Below, one piece after another: positions 9,092-16,093 of a stretch of 64,000 bases of DNA. Positions within the stretch are counted from its first letter, which is position 1. Each line of letters opens with the position of its first letter. The notes under the pieces were generated by a model that made no database searches, was not told where the DNA came from, and saw only the letters and a program-made list of their open reading frames with translations. The DNA lies in assembly GCA_002706765.1 (NCBI GenBank), contig PAJV01000063.1, forward strand, positions 1-64,000. Reading direction: 5' to 3'. This DNA is from Gimesia sp. Lineage in GTDB: Bacteria > Planctomycetota > Planctomycetia > Planctomycetales > Planctomycetaceae. The translations under genes and the position numbers were made by a program.

Positions 9092-9589
9092 TCAGCCAGC
9101 GTAGAAGGGGTGAGTTGCTTCACTCTTCTTGGCGATCATTTCATCAACAGAAGGCTCATTCTTCATTGCACGGGCAATAGCTTCCTTGGTGGCTTCGTAA
9201 TTGTAATCGAAGATTTTCTTATCATCATCCGCTTCCCAGTGGATAAAGACACCACAGACGATCACGAGATCTTCGCATTGATCTTTAGGAATGACACCAG
9301 CTTCAACGCTGTCTGCAACTGCTTTGGCGACAGCGTATTGAGCGGGGCCAAACATCTGCACGGCCTGTTTTGCACCTTTGATGGTGACTTTGGTTACCAT
9401 CACGGTGGCGGGCTTGACTGCGAGGTTTGGTGATAACACAGCCAGCAGGTTACTGTGACCCATTTTCTGGCTGGACAGAGCGTTTGCGAAAGCTGCACCG
9501 ACGGGACCGGTTTTGTCACCAATCAACAAATCGATATGAGCAACTTCATTACCTTCACCTACAAGTGACTCACCGACAAACATTGACAT
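9092..9589 (-). CDS. fae: formaldehyde-activating enzyme
   Basis: Fae catalyses the condensation of formaldehyde with tetrahydromethanopterin to methylene-H4MPT and removes free formaldehyde from the cytoplasm. The 165-residue protein is full length and nearly collinear with the family: VGESLVGEGNEVAHIDLLIG, where the His is the catalytic residue in known Fae proteins, then GPVGAAFANAL, QMFGPAQYAVAKAVADSVE and VFIHWEADDDKKIFDYNYEAT. The ATG at 9589 is chosen because GGAGAACGAAGA precedes it at good spacing; an upstream TTG-type extension has no support. MtdB, encoded downstream, uses its product. Confidence 0.95.
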   Translation of the reverse strand: MSMFVGESLVGEGNEVAHIDLLIGDKTGPVGAAFANALSSQKMGHSNLLAVLSPNLAVKPATVMVTKVTIKGAKQAVQMFGPAQYAVAKAVADSVEAGVIPKDQCEDLVIVCGVFIHWEADDDKKIFDYNYEATKEAIARAMKNEPSVDEMIAKKSEATHPFYAG

Positions 9590-9798
9590 TCTTCGTTCTC
9601 CATTTCTTATCAGGTTCACATAGTTATGCTGTTAGCACAATTAAAAACGGATCACGAATACCGCAGTCCTGAAGGGACGGCGAAACAAACGGCTGGGTCT
9701 GCTTCGCCTTGGATCATTCGTAGCCTCTAACCAGTAATAACAATTTAAGAAGCGGATTGCCAGTAAACCGCTGGTAATCACTGTAAATCCTCATAAAA

Positions 9799-11157
9799 TT
9801 GTCACCTCATCCCTTTGATACTCTGTCAGATGCCTGGAAAAAATCTGTGAAAATTCCTGGACCAGCTTCCTTACTGATCGTCGGCGCCAGTACGCGGGCC
9901 GCCGCCTGTTCTGCCATCCGTGCCGGCCTGCAGCCTGTCTGTGCAGATCAGTTTGCCGACCGCGATCTACGCGCGTTGACTGACGTCCTCTTCAAAATTG
10001 ATGAGGGCCAGTCCTGGCTGGAAGCGGTTCTGAAACGGGAACCACTCGACTGGATCTATACGGGTGCAGTGGAAAACCGACCGGAATGGATCAACTCAAT
10101 CAATCAACGTCATACTCTGCAGGGGAACGCCGGGGATGCTTTAAAAAAGGTGCGTGATCCCTTTTTTCTGCAGGAACTGCTCGCCCGGCAGTCGATTCCC
10201 GTCTCACCCTGTCTGCCTGCCGATGCCCCCACTTCATCCCGGGAACGCTGGTTGCGCAAACCCCGGCTGAGTGCCGCCGGCCAGAGAATCTGCTTTACTG
10301 AGAACGGCACCACTGATCCAGCCCGGGTGGATCAATACTATCTGCAGCAGTTTCAGCCAGGAATTCCCGTGTCTGCCCTGTTTATCGCCTTCGCAGACCG
10401 CTGTGTTCTGGTGGGTACTGCAATGCAATTGACAGGAAACCGGGTATTGCATGCGCCCCCTTTTCAGTTTTGTGGCGGAATGACAGTCTCTCCCGTGCCT
10501 TTGATATGGCGTTCCCCCCTGAAAGAACTGGGACAGAATGTCGCGCGCGGCTGCCGGCTGAGAGGCCTGTTTGGCTGCGATCTGATCTGGAATCCTGACC
10601 GGGAACCGGGGTTATGGCTGACTGAAGTCAATCCCCGCTACACGGCATTGACCGAACTCTTTGAGTTGCAGTATCGCCTGCCGCTGCTGCATTGGCATCT
10701 TGCTGCCTGCCGTTCCAATAGCGTTTCATCAGTTCCACCTGAATCCTCAGCCGCTGAACTGATTCGGATACTCAAAATCTGCGAAAAACAGCAGATCTCC
10801 CCTGTTTCTAAAGGAATTTTGTATGCACCAGCCGATCTGAATGCCCCTGACCTGCCTCTGGAACAGACCGGGTGGCAGACTCCCGCGATCGCTGACATTC
10901 CCGATCCGGGAACCAGAATTCCGGCGGGTACTCCTGTCTGCACGGTATATGGGACCGGCGACGACCATGAAACATGCCTGGCTTCACTGGCAGATCAGAT
11001 TCTCCGCTGGCAACGGCTGATTCAACCAGAGCGGCCCCCCGAGTTGAGCAGGCAGGAAGCCTGTAACATGCTCTGGCCTGGAAAGGAATCGGAAAAACTG
11101 TTTTTTTCAGGTTTTTTCTCAAGCGGGAATGTATCAGGTTCGTTTCTTGAAGATTGA
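9799..11157 (+). CDS. ATP-grasp domain protein of the H4MPT gene region
   Basis: A 452-residue protein with ATP-grasp character. The N-terminus has a Rossmann-like pre-ATP-grasp fold (ASLLIVGASTRAAACSAIRAG), the centre has RERWLRKPRLSAAGQRI (ATP-binding Lys region), and LTEVNPRYTALTELFE (about residues 275-290) carries the metal-binding Glu/Asn of the grasp. ATP-grasp proteins of this sort occur in H4MPT gene clusters of methylotrophs and planctomycetes and may add a glutamate-like or other acid to the cofactor, but the reaction here is unproven. It starts at a TTG and is divergent from fae, with about 209 bp between. Confidence 0.7.
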   Translation: MSPHPFDTLSDAWKKSVKIPGPASLLIVGASTRAAACSAIRAGLQPVCADQFADRDLRALTDVLFKIDEGQSWLEAVLKREPLDWIYTGAVENRPEWINSINQRHTLQGNAGDALKKVRDPFFLQELLARQSIPVSPCLPADAPTSSRERWLRKPRLSAAGQRICFTENGTTDPARVDQYYLQQFQPGIPVSALFIAFADRCVLVGTAMQLTGNRVLHAPPFQFCGGMTVSPVPLIWRSPLKELGQNVARGCRLRGLFGCDLIWNPDREPGLWLTEVNPRYTALTELFELQYRLPLLHWHLAACRSNSVSSVPPESSAAELIRILKICEKQQISPVSKGILYAPADLNAPDLPLEQTGWQTPAIADIPDPGTRIPAGTPVCTVYGTGDDHETCLASLADQILRWQRLIQPERPPELSRQEACNMLWPGKESEKLFFSGFFSSGNVSGSFLED

Positions 11158-11272
11158 ACTCAATGGTTATAAAATCCAGTTTAGAACTGTCGTTCGCCAG
11201 GACGACATAATAAATCACAGATGATCGTTTCGTCTGCTATCTCACGTAACATGAAGGAATAAATTCAGACCG

Positions 11273-12625
11273 ATGCCCAAGTCAACAGATATCAAAATCG
11301 TTGAGGCAAAATTTTCAACTGAAGAAGTCCCCTTCCGGACCCCGCTCAAATTTGGTGGCCGGGTGATGGACAGCAGTGTTCTGTTGAATGTGGAAGTCAT
11401 CGTTGAAACACGCAATGGAAAACAGGGTATCGGGATCGGCAGCATGCCGGCGGGTAACATCTGGGCCTGGCCCTCTTCAGTCGTCAGCCCGGAAGACTCG
11501 CTGAAAGCGATGATCGAATTCCTGAAAGAGGCGGTCGAGATCGCTGACATCTGTCCGGAAATCGCGCACCCCATCGACCTGATGTACCACATCTCGGCTG
11601 AATATCATTTCATGGCGAAGAAGCTTTCCAAGCGTCTCGGCCTGGCAGAGGAAATTCCCGAACTGGCACAACTGGTGGCTTCCAGCCCCCTGGATGCCGC
11701 AATCCATGATGGCTTCGGGCGTGCGAACCATATTAACAGCTACAACGGTCTGTCTTCCGAATTCATGATCCACGATCTGACTGAGTACCTGGACGATCAG
11801 TTTAAAGGGGAGTACCTGGATCAGTACACGCTGCGTGATCCCAAACCGACTCTGCCGCTGTATCACCTGGTCGGTGCCTTAGACCCGATTACCGAAGCAG
11901 ACATCACCGAACGTGTCGACGATGGCCTGCCTGAGACACTGGGTGAGTGGATCAAAGCCGACGGCCTGACACATCTGAAAATCAAATTGTCCGGCGATAA
12001 CATGGACTGGGATATCAGCCGCGTAATGGCTGTCGAGAATGAAGCCGTCAAAGTACAGAGTGAACGTGGACAGGATAAGTGGGTCTATTCCCTCGATTTC
12101 AATGAGAAATGTGAAAACGTCGATTATGTTCTGGAATTTCTCAACAAAATCCGCGAGCAGACTCCGGCTGCCTTCGATCGCGTGCAGTACATCGAACAGC
12201 CCACCAACCGCGATCTGAAAGCCAACCCTGAAAATAAAATGCACGAGGCTGCCAAAATCAAACCCGTGGTGATTGATGAATCGCTGGTGGATTATGAATC
12301 GCTGCTGCTCAGTCGTGATCTGGGTTACTCGGGCGTGGCATTGAAAGCCTGCAAAGGCCAGACCGAATCGCTGTTCCTGGGTGCTGCCGCTCAGAAGTTT
12401 GGCATGTTCCTCTGCGTACAGGACCTGACCTGCTGCGGTTATTCGTTCCTGCATTCAGCCAGCCTGGCAGCACGCATTCCCACGATTGCTGCAATTGAAG
12501 GGAATGGCCGTCAGTACTGTCCCGGTCCGAACAAAAAATGGAAACGCTCTTATCCGGGCATGTTCAACATCACTGATGGCACCGTAAAGACGTCTGAACT
12601 GAACGGCGATGGACTGGGGTTCTGA
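11273..12625 (+). CDS. enolase-superfamily (mandelate racemase/muconate lactonizing-like) protein
   Basis: A 450-residue protein with the two-domain architecture of the enolase superfamily. The capping domain covers about residues 1-150. The barrel shows LTHLKIKLSGD (Lys-x-Lys acid/base pair), VYSLDFNEKCEN (first metal Asp), QYIEQPTNRDL (Glu), and VVIDESLVD (Asp-Glu). These residues support Mg-dependent alpha-proton abstraction on a carboxylate substrate. The sequence is longer than typical dipeptide epimerases and I cannot name the substrate. An AAGGAAT ribosome site precedes the ATG, which is the second codon set after GACCGATG. The gene converges on the protease gene. Confidence 0.75.
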   Translation: MPKSTDIKIVEAKFSTEEVPFRTPLKFGGRVMDSSVLLNVEVIVETRNGKQGIGIGSMPAGNIWAWPSSVVSPEDSLKAMIEFLKEAVEIADICPEIAHPIDLMYHISAEYHFMAKKLSKRLGLAEEIPELAQLVASSPLDAAIHDGFGRANHINSYNGLSSEFMIHDLTEYLDDQFKGEYLDQYTLRDPKPTLPLYHLVGALDPITEADITERVDDGLPETLGEWIKADGLTHLKIKLSGDNMDWDISRVMAVENEAVKVQSERGQDKWVYSLDFNEKCENVDYVLEFLNKIREQTPAAFDRVQYIEQPTNRDLKANPENKMHEAAKIKPVVIDESLVDYESLLLSRDLGYSGVALKACKGQTESLFLGAAAQKFGMFLCVQDLTCCGYSFLHSASLAARIPTIAAIEGNGRQYCPGPNKKWKRSYPGMFNITDGTVKTSELNGDGLGF

Positions 12626-12649
12626 ACCTGCCGGCAGGACCAGGGAGTT

Positions 12650-13345
12650 TTACCAGGTATTGTTACGCTGCTGGTAGGCCTGAAAGTTAAAGAATGCAAA
12701 CAGCGCGAACATGATGCCGGCATAGCGCTGCTGGTGCATAAAGAAATAAGCTGCCAGGCCTCCAGCTACGACCATCGAAATCTGTATCGCCAGCACATCG
12801 CCGCGTGAGCGCTTGACGGTTCTACAGATATCTTCGCAGATATGACCGCCATCCAGCGGGAGTACCGGCGCAAGATTGATCAGTCCCCAGATCAGATTAA
12901 TGAACAGCAGGTCGTGAAAGGCCATCCCAATATAAAAACGGGCCTGTTCACTGAATCCGTCCCAGACACCATAGCGAACTGTGAAATATCTGAAGAGAAA
13001 GATGGTTCCATACAGCGCGAATCCAGCCATGGGCCCTGCTGCAGAAATAATGATCGAACGCTGTGTTGTCAGCCCCGAGTAAGGCTGATAGATGGCCAGT
13101 CCGCCAAAGTGATAGAGTACAATTTCAGGAGGCCAGCCGAAATATTTCGCCATGACAGCATGTCCCAGTTCATGCACCAGGATCGAGATAAATACACAGG
13201 CGATCCAGATGAGCGTGATTTTCGGATCATCGGGATACCAGCCCATAAAGCCCGCCATCAACCAGAACAGGGGATGGACGCGGATCGGGATTCCCCAGAA
13301 TGAAAATCGCAAATCGAATTCGGTGGGAGAGACATTTCCCAGCAT
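12650..13345 (-). CDS. site-2 protease family (M50) membrane metalloprotease
   Basis: A 231-residue polytopic protein of the S2P/M50 family, which cleaves substrates inside the membrane. The zinc site is visible as HELGH (about residues 59-63) and LPLDGGH (about residues 165-171), the NPxDG-like element. Hydrophobic segments lie near residues 22-35, 45-62, 100-122, 145-160 and 190-225. It lacks PDZ or CBS domains, so it is the minimal rhomboid-sized type whose substrates are usually unknown. Convergent with the enolase-superfamily gene, with 24 bp between stops that include the palindrome CCTGCCGGCAGG (12627-12638). Confidence 0.88.
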   Translation of the reverse strand: MLGNVSPTEFDLRFSFWGIPIRVHPLFWLMAGFMGWYPDDPKITLIWIACVFISILVHELGHAVMAKYFGWPPEIVLYHFGGLAIYQPYSGLTTQRSIIISAAGPMAGFALYGTIFLFRYFTVRYGVWDGFSEQARFYIGMAFHDLLFINLIWGLINLAPVLPLDGGHICEDICRTVKRSRGDVLAIQISMVVAGGLAAYFFMHQQRYAGIMFALFAFFNFQAYQQRNNTW

Positions 13346-13654
13346 CTGCTCAACTTTCTGTTTGTATATCTATCTACTTCTGGCGCGTGTGATGTATGTT
13401 CCACCAGGATCGCGTCAGCATAGCTGAAATGGCTTGAGAATGCACTGTTGTGAAATCCCCAGAATTCTCGCACTTTAGCCGGGTCTGTCAATCGTAGCAA
13501 TTGCAGTTCGTCCTATGGGATGCAGCGTTATATACTGTCAGACGGGTCCCTTCAGTTTACAAAATTTTTATCCTGATGGAAAATAGCGGCATTGGCCAGA
13601 TTCACCAGACTTAACATTGACGCATCTCACGAAAAGGCTACGATTTGCAGACAT

Positions 13655-13836
13655 AATGGGCAGTGGGTCGCACAAGTTCTGACTCTGACTGAATCTAAAC
13701 AGATCGCTCAGAGTTCTGCGGGGATACCCCGCGGGAGAAGGATTGACCACACTACGACACTTGAAGTGTCGCTACGATAGACGCTTATCGTAGCAACACT
13801 TCGTCACAGGATCGGTTGTGCGGCCCGCTGGCCATT
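13655..13836 (+). ncRNA. candidate retron msr-msd RNA
   Basis: This stretch directly upstream of the reverse transcriptase folds like a retron non-coding RNA. Its ends, 13655-13675 and 13816-13836, form a 21-position stem with 18 Watson-Crick pairs, two G-U pairs and one G-G mismatch, matching the a1/a2 repeat that closes retron RNAs. Inside are ACTCTGA/TCAGAGT (13682-13688 with 13708-13714, and a smaller ATCT/AGAT within), GCGGGG-ATA-CCCCGC (13718-13732), and a long msd-like hairpin pairing 13763-13779 with 13786-13802 (16 of 17 positions, 6-nt loop). A competing hairpin CGACACTT-G-AAGTGTCG overlaps it. G13676, right after a1, is a possible branch guanosine. Seven T residues follow a2. The fold is by eye; the ends are inferred. 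Confidence 0.65.
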
Positions 13837-13890
13837 TTTTTAGGCACTGATTTGCCTTCAATAGAAACGGAATGACTGCAGGTTTTTTCA

Positions 13891-15165
13891 ATGGGCTTAT
13901 TTGATTTCTTACGACGGATTTTCTTCGGCGCTCCCCCGCGCCCGACCGTCTCGCCAGTAGAGTCGACCCCCATCCCGGAAGAAACCACTCCTCGCCCCCC
14001 CCGAGGCAAAGTCAAACTGGAACCATTACGCTATAGCAGCAGTCATTCGAGCCGGGTGGAGAACATCGAAGAAGTCGCAGCGCCCCCCTACGAACTGGCA
14101 CGCTACGGTGCGCGAACCGGCCATTATTTCGACATGACCAAAGATGGCGATGCCGAGAAACTGGCCCGCTACGCACTGCCACAATTCTGCACGCCTGCCG
14201 AACTCGCTGAGTGGCTGGGACTCCCGCTGGGGAAAGTGGCCTGGCTGACACATCGCTTCACACAGTTTGATCGTCCCGATGACGAACAGGAATCGCATTA
14301 TCTCTATCACTGGAAACCAAAACGGTCCGGGTTCCGATTGATCGAATCGCCCCGCCCGTTTTTAAAAATGGCGCAGCAGCAGATCCTGCGGGAGATTCTG
14401 AATCCGATTCCCCTGCATACAGCGGCTCACGGATTTGTACGCGGTCGCTCTTCTGTGACCAATGCAGCACCACACACGGGCAAACGTGTGGTTGTGAAAT
14501 TTGATCTGGAGAACTTTTACACCAGCGTGAAATTTTCCCGCGTGGTTGCTATCTTTCGTAACCTGGGATACTGCCGTGAAGCATCGCTGTATTTGGCACG
14601 ACTCACCACATCCGTGATTCCCAGTAGCCTGCCTTTCCCGGATGGCAGCCTGCGACCGCTCATTCCGTATCTGTCGCGGCATCTGCCTCAAGGGGCACCT
14701 ACCTCTCCTGCGCTGGCGAACCTGTCCGCCTATTCGCTCGACGTGCGACTTTCCGGACTGGCCCGCGCCTTTGATGCCGACTACACACGCTATGCCGACG
14801 ATCTGACTTTTTCAGGATCAGAAGCGTTTCTGCGATCATTACAGGTGTTTCTGCCGCTGGTCAATCAGATCATCCGCTCTGAACGGTTCCAGGTGAATCA
14901 GATGAAGCGTCGCGTGTTACGCAATAATCAACAGCAGAAAGTAACGGGCGTCGTCGTGAATGAGCATGCGAATGTGCCTCGCAAAGAATTTGATCTGCTG
15001 AAAGCGATTCTCACAAATTGCATTCGCCAGGGACCGGGAACTCAGAACCGCGAGAATCAACCGGATTTTGCCAGTCATCTGCGTGGCCGTGTGGCGTATG
15101 TCCAGCAACTCAACCCAAACCGGGGCCAACGTTTACTGCAACTTTACGAACAGATTCGCTGGTAA
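13891..15165 (+). CDS. retron-type reverse transcriptase
   Basis: A 424-residue RNA-directed DNA polymerase. Residues 1-40 are a hydrophobic and proline-rich leader; about 90-130 form a helical N-terminal part. The RT core shows KFDLENFYTS (D205, catalytic), LPQGAPTSPALAN (265-277), and YTRYADDLTFSG with the YADD box at 301-304. Two motifs special to retron RTs are present: NAAPH (NAxxH, 191-195) and VTG (351-353, followed by VVVNE). There is no maturase/endonuclease domain as in group II introns. The RT starts 54 bp after a structured leader that fits an msr-msd RNA. Such systems make msDNA and act in phage defence with a partner effector; the effector here is not certain. Confidence 0.9.
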   Translation: MGLFDFLRRIFFGAPPRPTVSPVESTPIPEETTPRPPRGKVKLEPLRYSSSHSSRVENIEEVAAPPYELARYGARTGHYFDMTKDGDAEKLARYALPQFCTPAELAEWLGLPLGKVAWLTHRFTQFDRPDDEQESHYLYHWKPKRSGFRLIESPRPFLKMAQQQILREILNPIPLHTAAHGFVRGRSSVTNAAPHTGKRVVVKFDLENFYTSVKFSRVVAIFRNLGYCREASLYLARLTTSVIPSSLPFPDGSLRPLIPYLSRHLPQGAPTSPALANLSAYSLDVRLSGLARAFDADYTRYADDLTFSGSEAFLRSLQVFLPLVNQIIRSERFQVNQMKRRVLRNNQQQKVTGVVVNEHANVPRKEFDLLKAILTNCIRQGPGTQNRENQPDFASHLRGRVAYVQQLNPNRGQRLLQLYEQIRW

Positions 15166-15235
15166 AGCAGTTGTTTCAGATTTATCTTGTCTCCTCGACT
15201 CATTTTAAGTCATAATAGGAACTCAACTTTCGCTT

Positions 15236-15263
15236 AAGACCCGGATTTTCCGCGGTCTTTTTT
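15236..15263 (+). terminator. intrinsic terminator after the RT gene
   Basis: AAGACC (15236-15241) pairs with GGTCTT (15254-15259), with an inner CGG/CCG, and the stem runs into a T-run ending at 15263. It would separate the RT transcript from the membrane-protein gene that follows, unless read-through or processing occurs. Confidence 0.65.
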
Positions 15264-15266
15264 AAT

Positions 15267-15303
15267 CCCTGACAGAACCATGAGCGTTTAAACTGTCAGG
15301 GAG
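15267..15303 (+). promoter_or_regulatory. hairpin covering the ribosome-binding site of the next gene
   Basis: CCCTGACAG (15267-15275) and CTGTCAGGG (15293-15301) are perfect 9-bp inverted repeats. The second arm contains most of the only good ribosome-binding sequence (AGGGAG, 15298-15303) for the GTG start at 15312. When folded, the hairpin would hide that site, so translation could depend on opening of this structure. The trigger is unknown. Confidence 0.55.
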
Positions 15304-15311
15304 ACATACTC

Positions 15312-16079
15312 GTGCCAATACCCTTCGATCAGTTAGGAATTATCGTGGGTGGATTTATTCGAATCCTGTTGAAGCCTCTAATGCGATTTTTTATCGGATT
15401 AATAGCAATCCCGATATTCCATTTGATGCTGAATAAGGTCATCCGGGTTCAGGAAATCGATGACGAGCTTGAAAAAGACCTCGAGCAGTGGTTTCGTGGT
15501 TCCCTGTTGCTGCTGGCTGCCACTGCTAATATGGAGTCGGCATTATTTGCAGGATGGGTACCTCTCAGCCTGCAGGGAACCGAACTGTCGATTCTTACGG
15601 GGCTTCGAATTCTCCTGGCGATCGGTGTCATAGAAGCGATGCCAGACCAGGAACTGTTTTCGATTATTCATCCCGGTCCTCCCTCATTAAAGTTATCCCG
15701 GGAATATGGAATCTTCCGCGAGTTAAAAGAAAAATGGCGTGTCATTCTGAAGGGAGTGGTCTGCCAGCATATCAATCGTTCCTCGCCGGTGTTTGCAATT
15801 CTGTCCGCAACGACGGAAGGGACAGTGGGCTGGGTCTGTTATGGCATCGCGATTACGCAATACCTGATAATCGGCTTAGTGACTTCGCGCGATCGTGCTC
15901 TGGATGTGCTGAGTGAGTTTGACCGGAAGATAACAATACGACGGCGCGAATTGATCGACGAATTTGATCTGGATCAGAAAGAGGTTGATGCAGCAGATCA
16001 GAAGCGTTGCAAAGAAATTGAAGAAGAGAAGGCCGCGTCTGAAAAGAAACAGGCCGACACTTCGAAAGCATCGGCCTGA
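15312..16079 (+). CDS. multi-pass membrane protein, unknown; possible retron partner
   Basis: A 255-residue protein that I do not recognise. Hydrophobic segments lie near residues 8-20, 24-42, 61-84, 91-110 and 158-192; the last 60 residues are charged and probably cytoplasmic ([27 protein letters not shown]). It starts at a GTG with a ribosome site inside a hairpin. It is the next gene after the retron-type RT on the same strand, 146 bp downstream but behind a likely terminator. Some retron effectors are small membrane proteins, so a toxin/effector role is conceivable; a housekeeping membrane protein is equally possible. It converges with topA (14 bp between stops). Confidence 0.6.
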   Translation: MPIPFDQLGIIVGGFIRILLKPLMRFFIGLIAIPIFHLMLNKVIRVQEIDDELEKDLEQWFRGSLLLLAATANMESALFAGWVPLSLQGTELSILTGLRILLAIGVIEAMPDQELFSIIHPGPPSLKLSREYGIFRELKEKWRVILKGVVCQHINRSSPVFAILSATTEGTVGWVCYGIAITQYLIIGLVTSRDRALDVLSEFDRKITIRRRELIDEFDLDQKEVDAADQKRCKEIEEEKAASEKKQADTSKASA

Positions 16080-16093
16080 TCTGAGACGTGATG

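Noticed and set aside
12627..12638. CCTGCCGGCAGG palindrome between convergent genes as a terminator
   Set aside because: Zero loop and no T-run on either strand; too short to support.
13592..13780. 62-codon open frame upstream of the RT gene
   Set aside because: It runs through the paired segments of the candidate retron RNA and has no ribosome site, so structure explains it better than coding.
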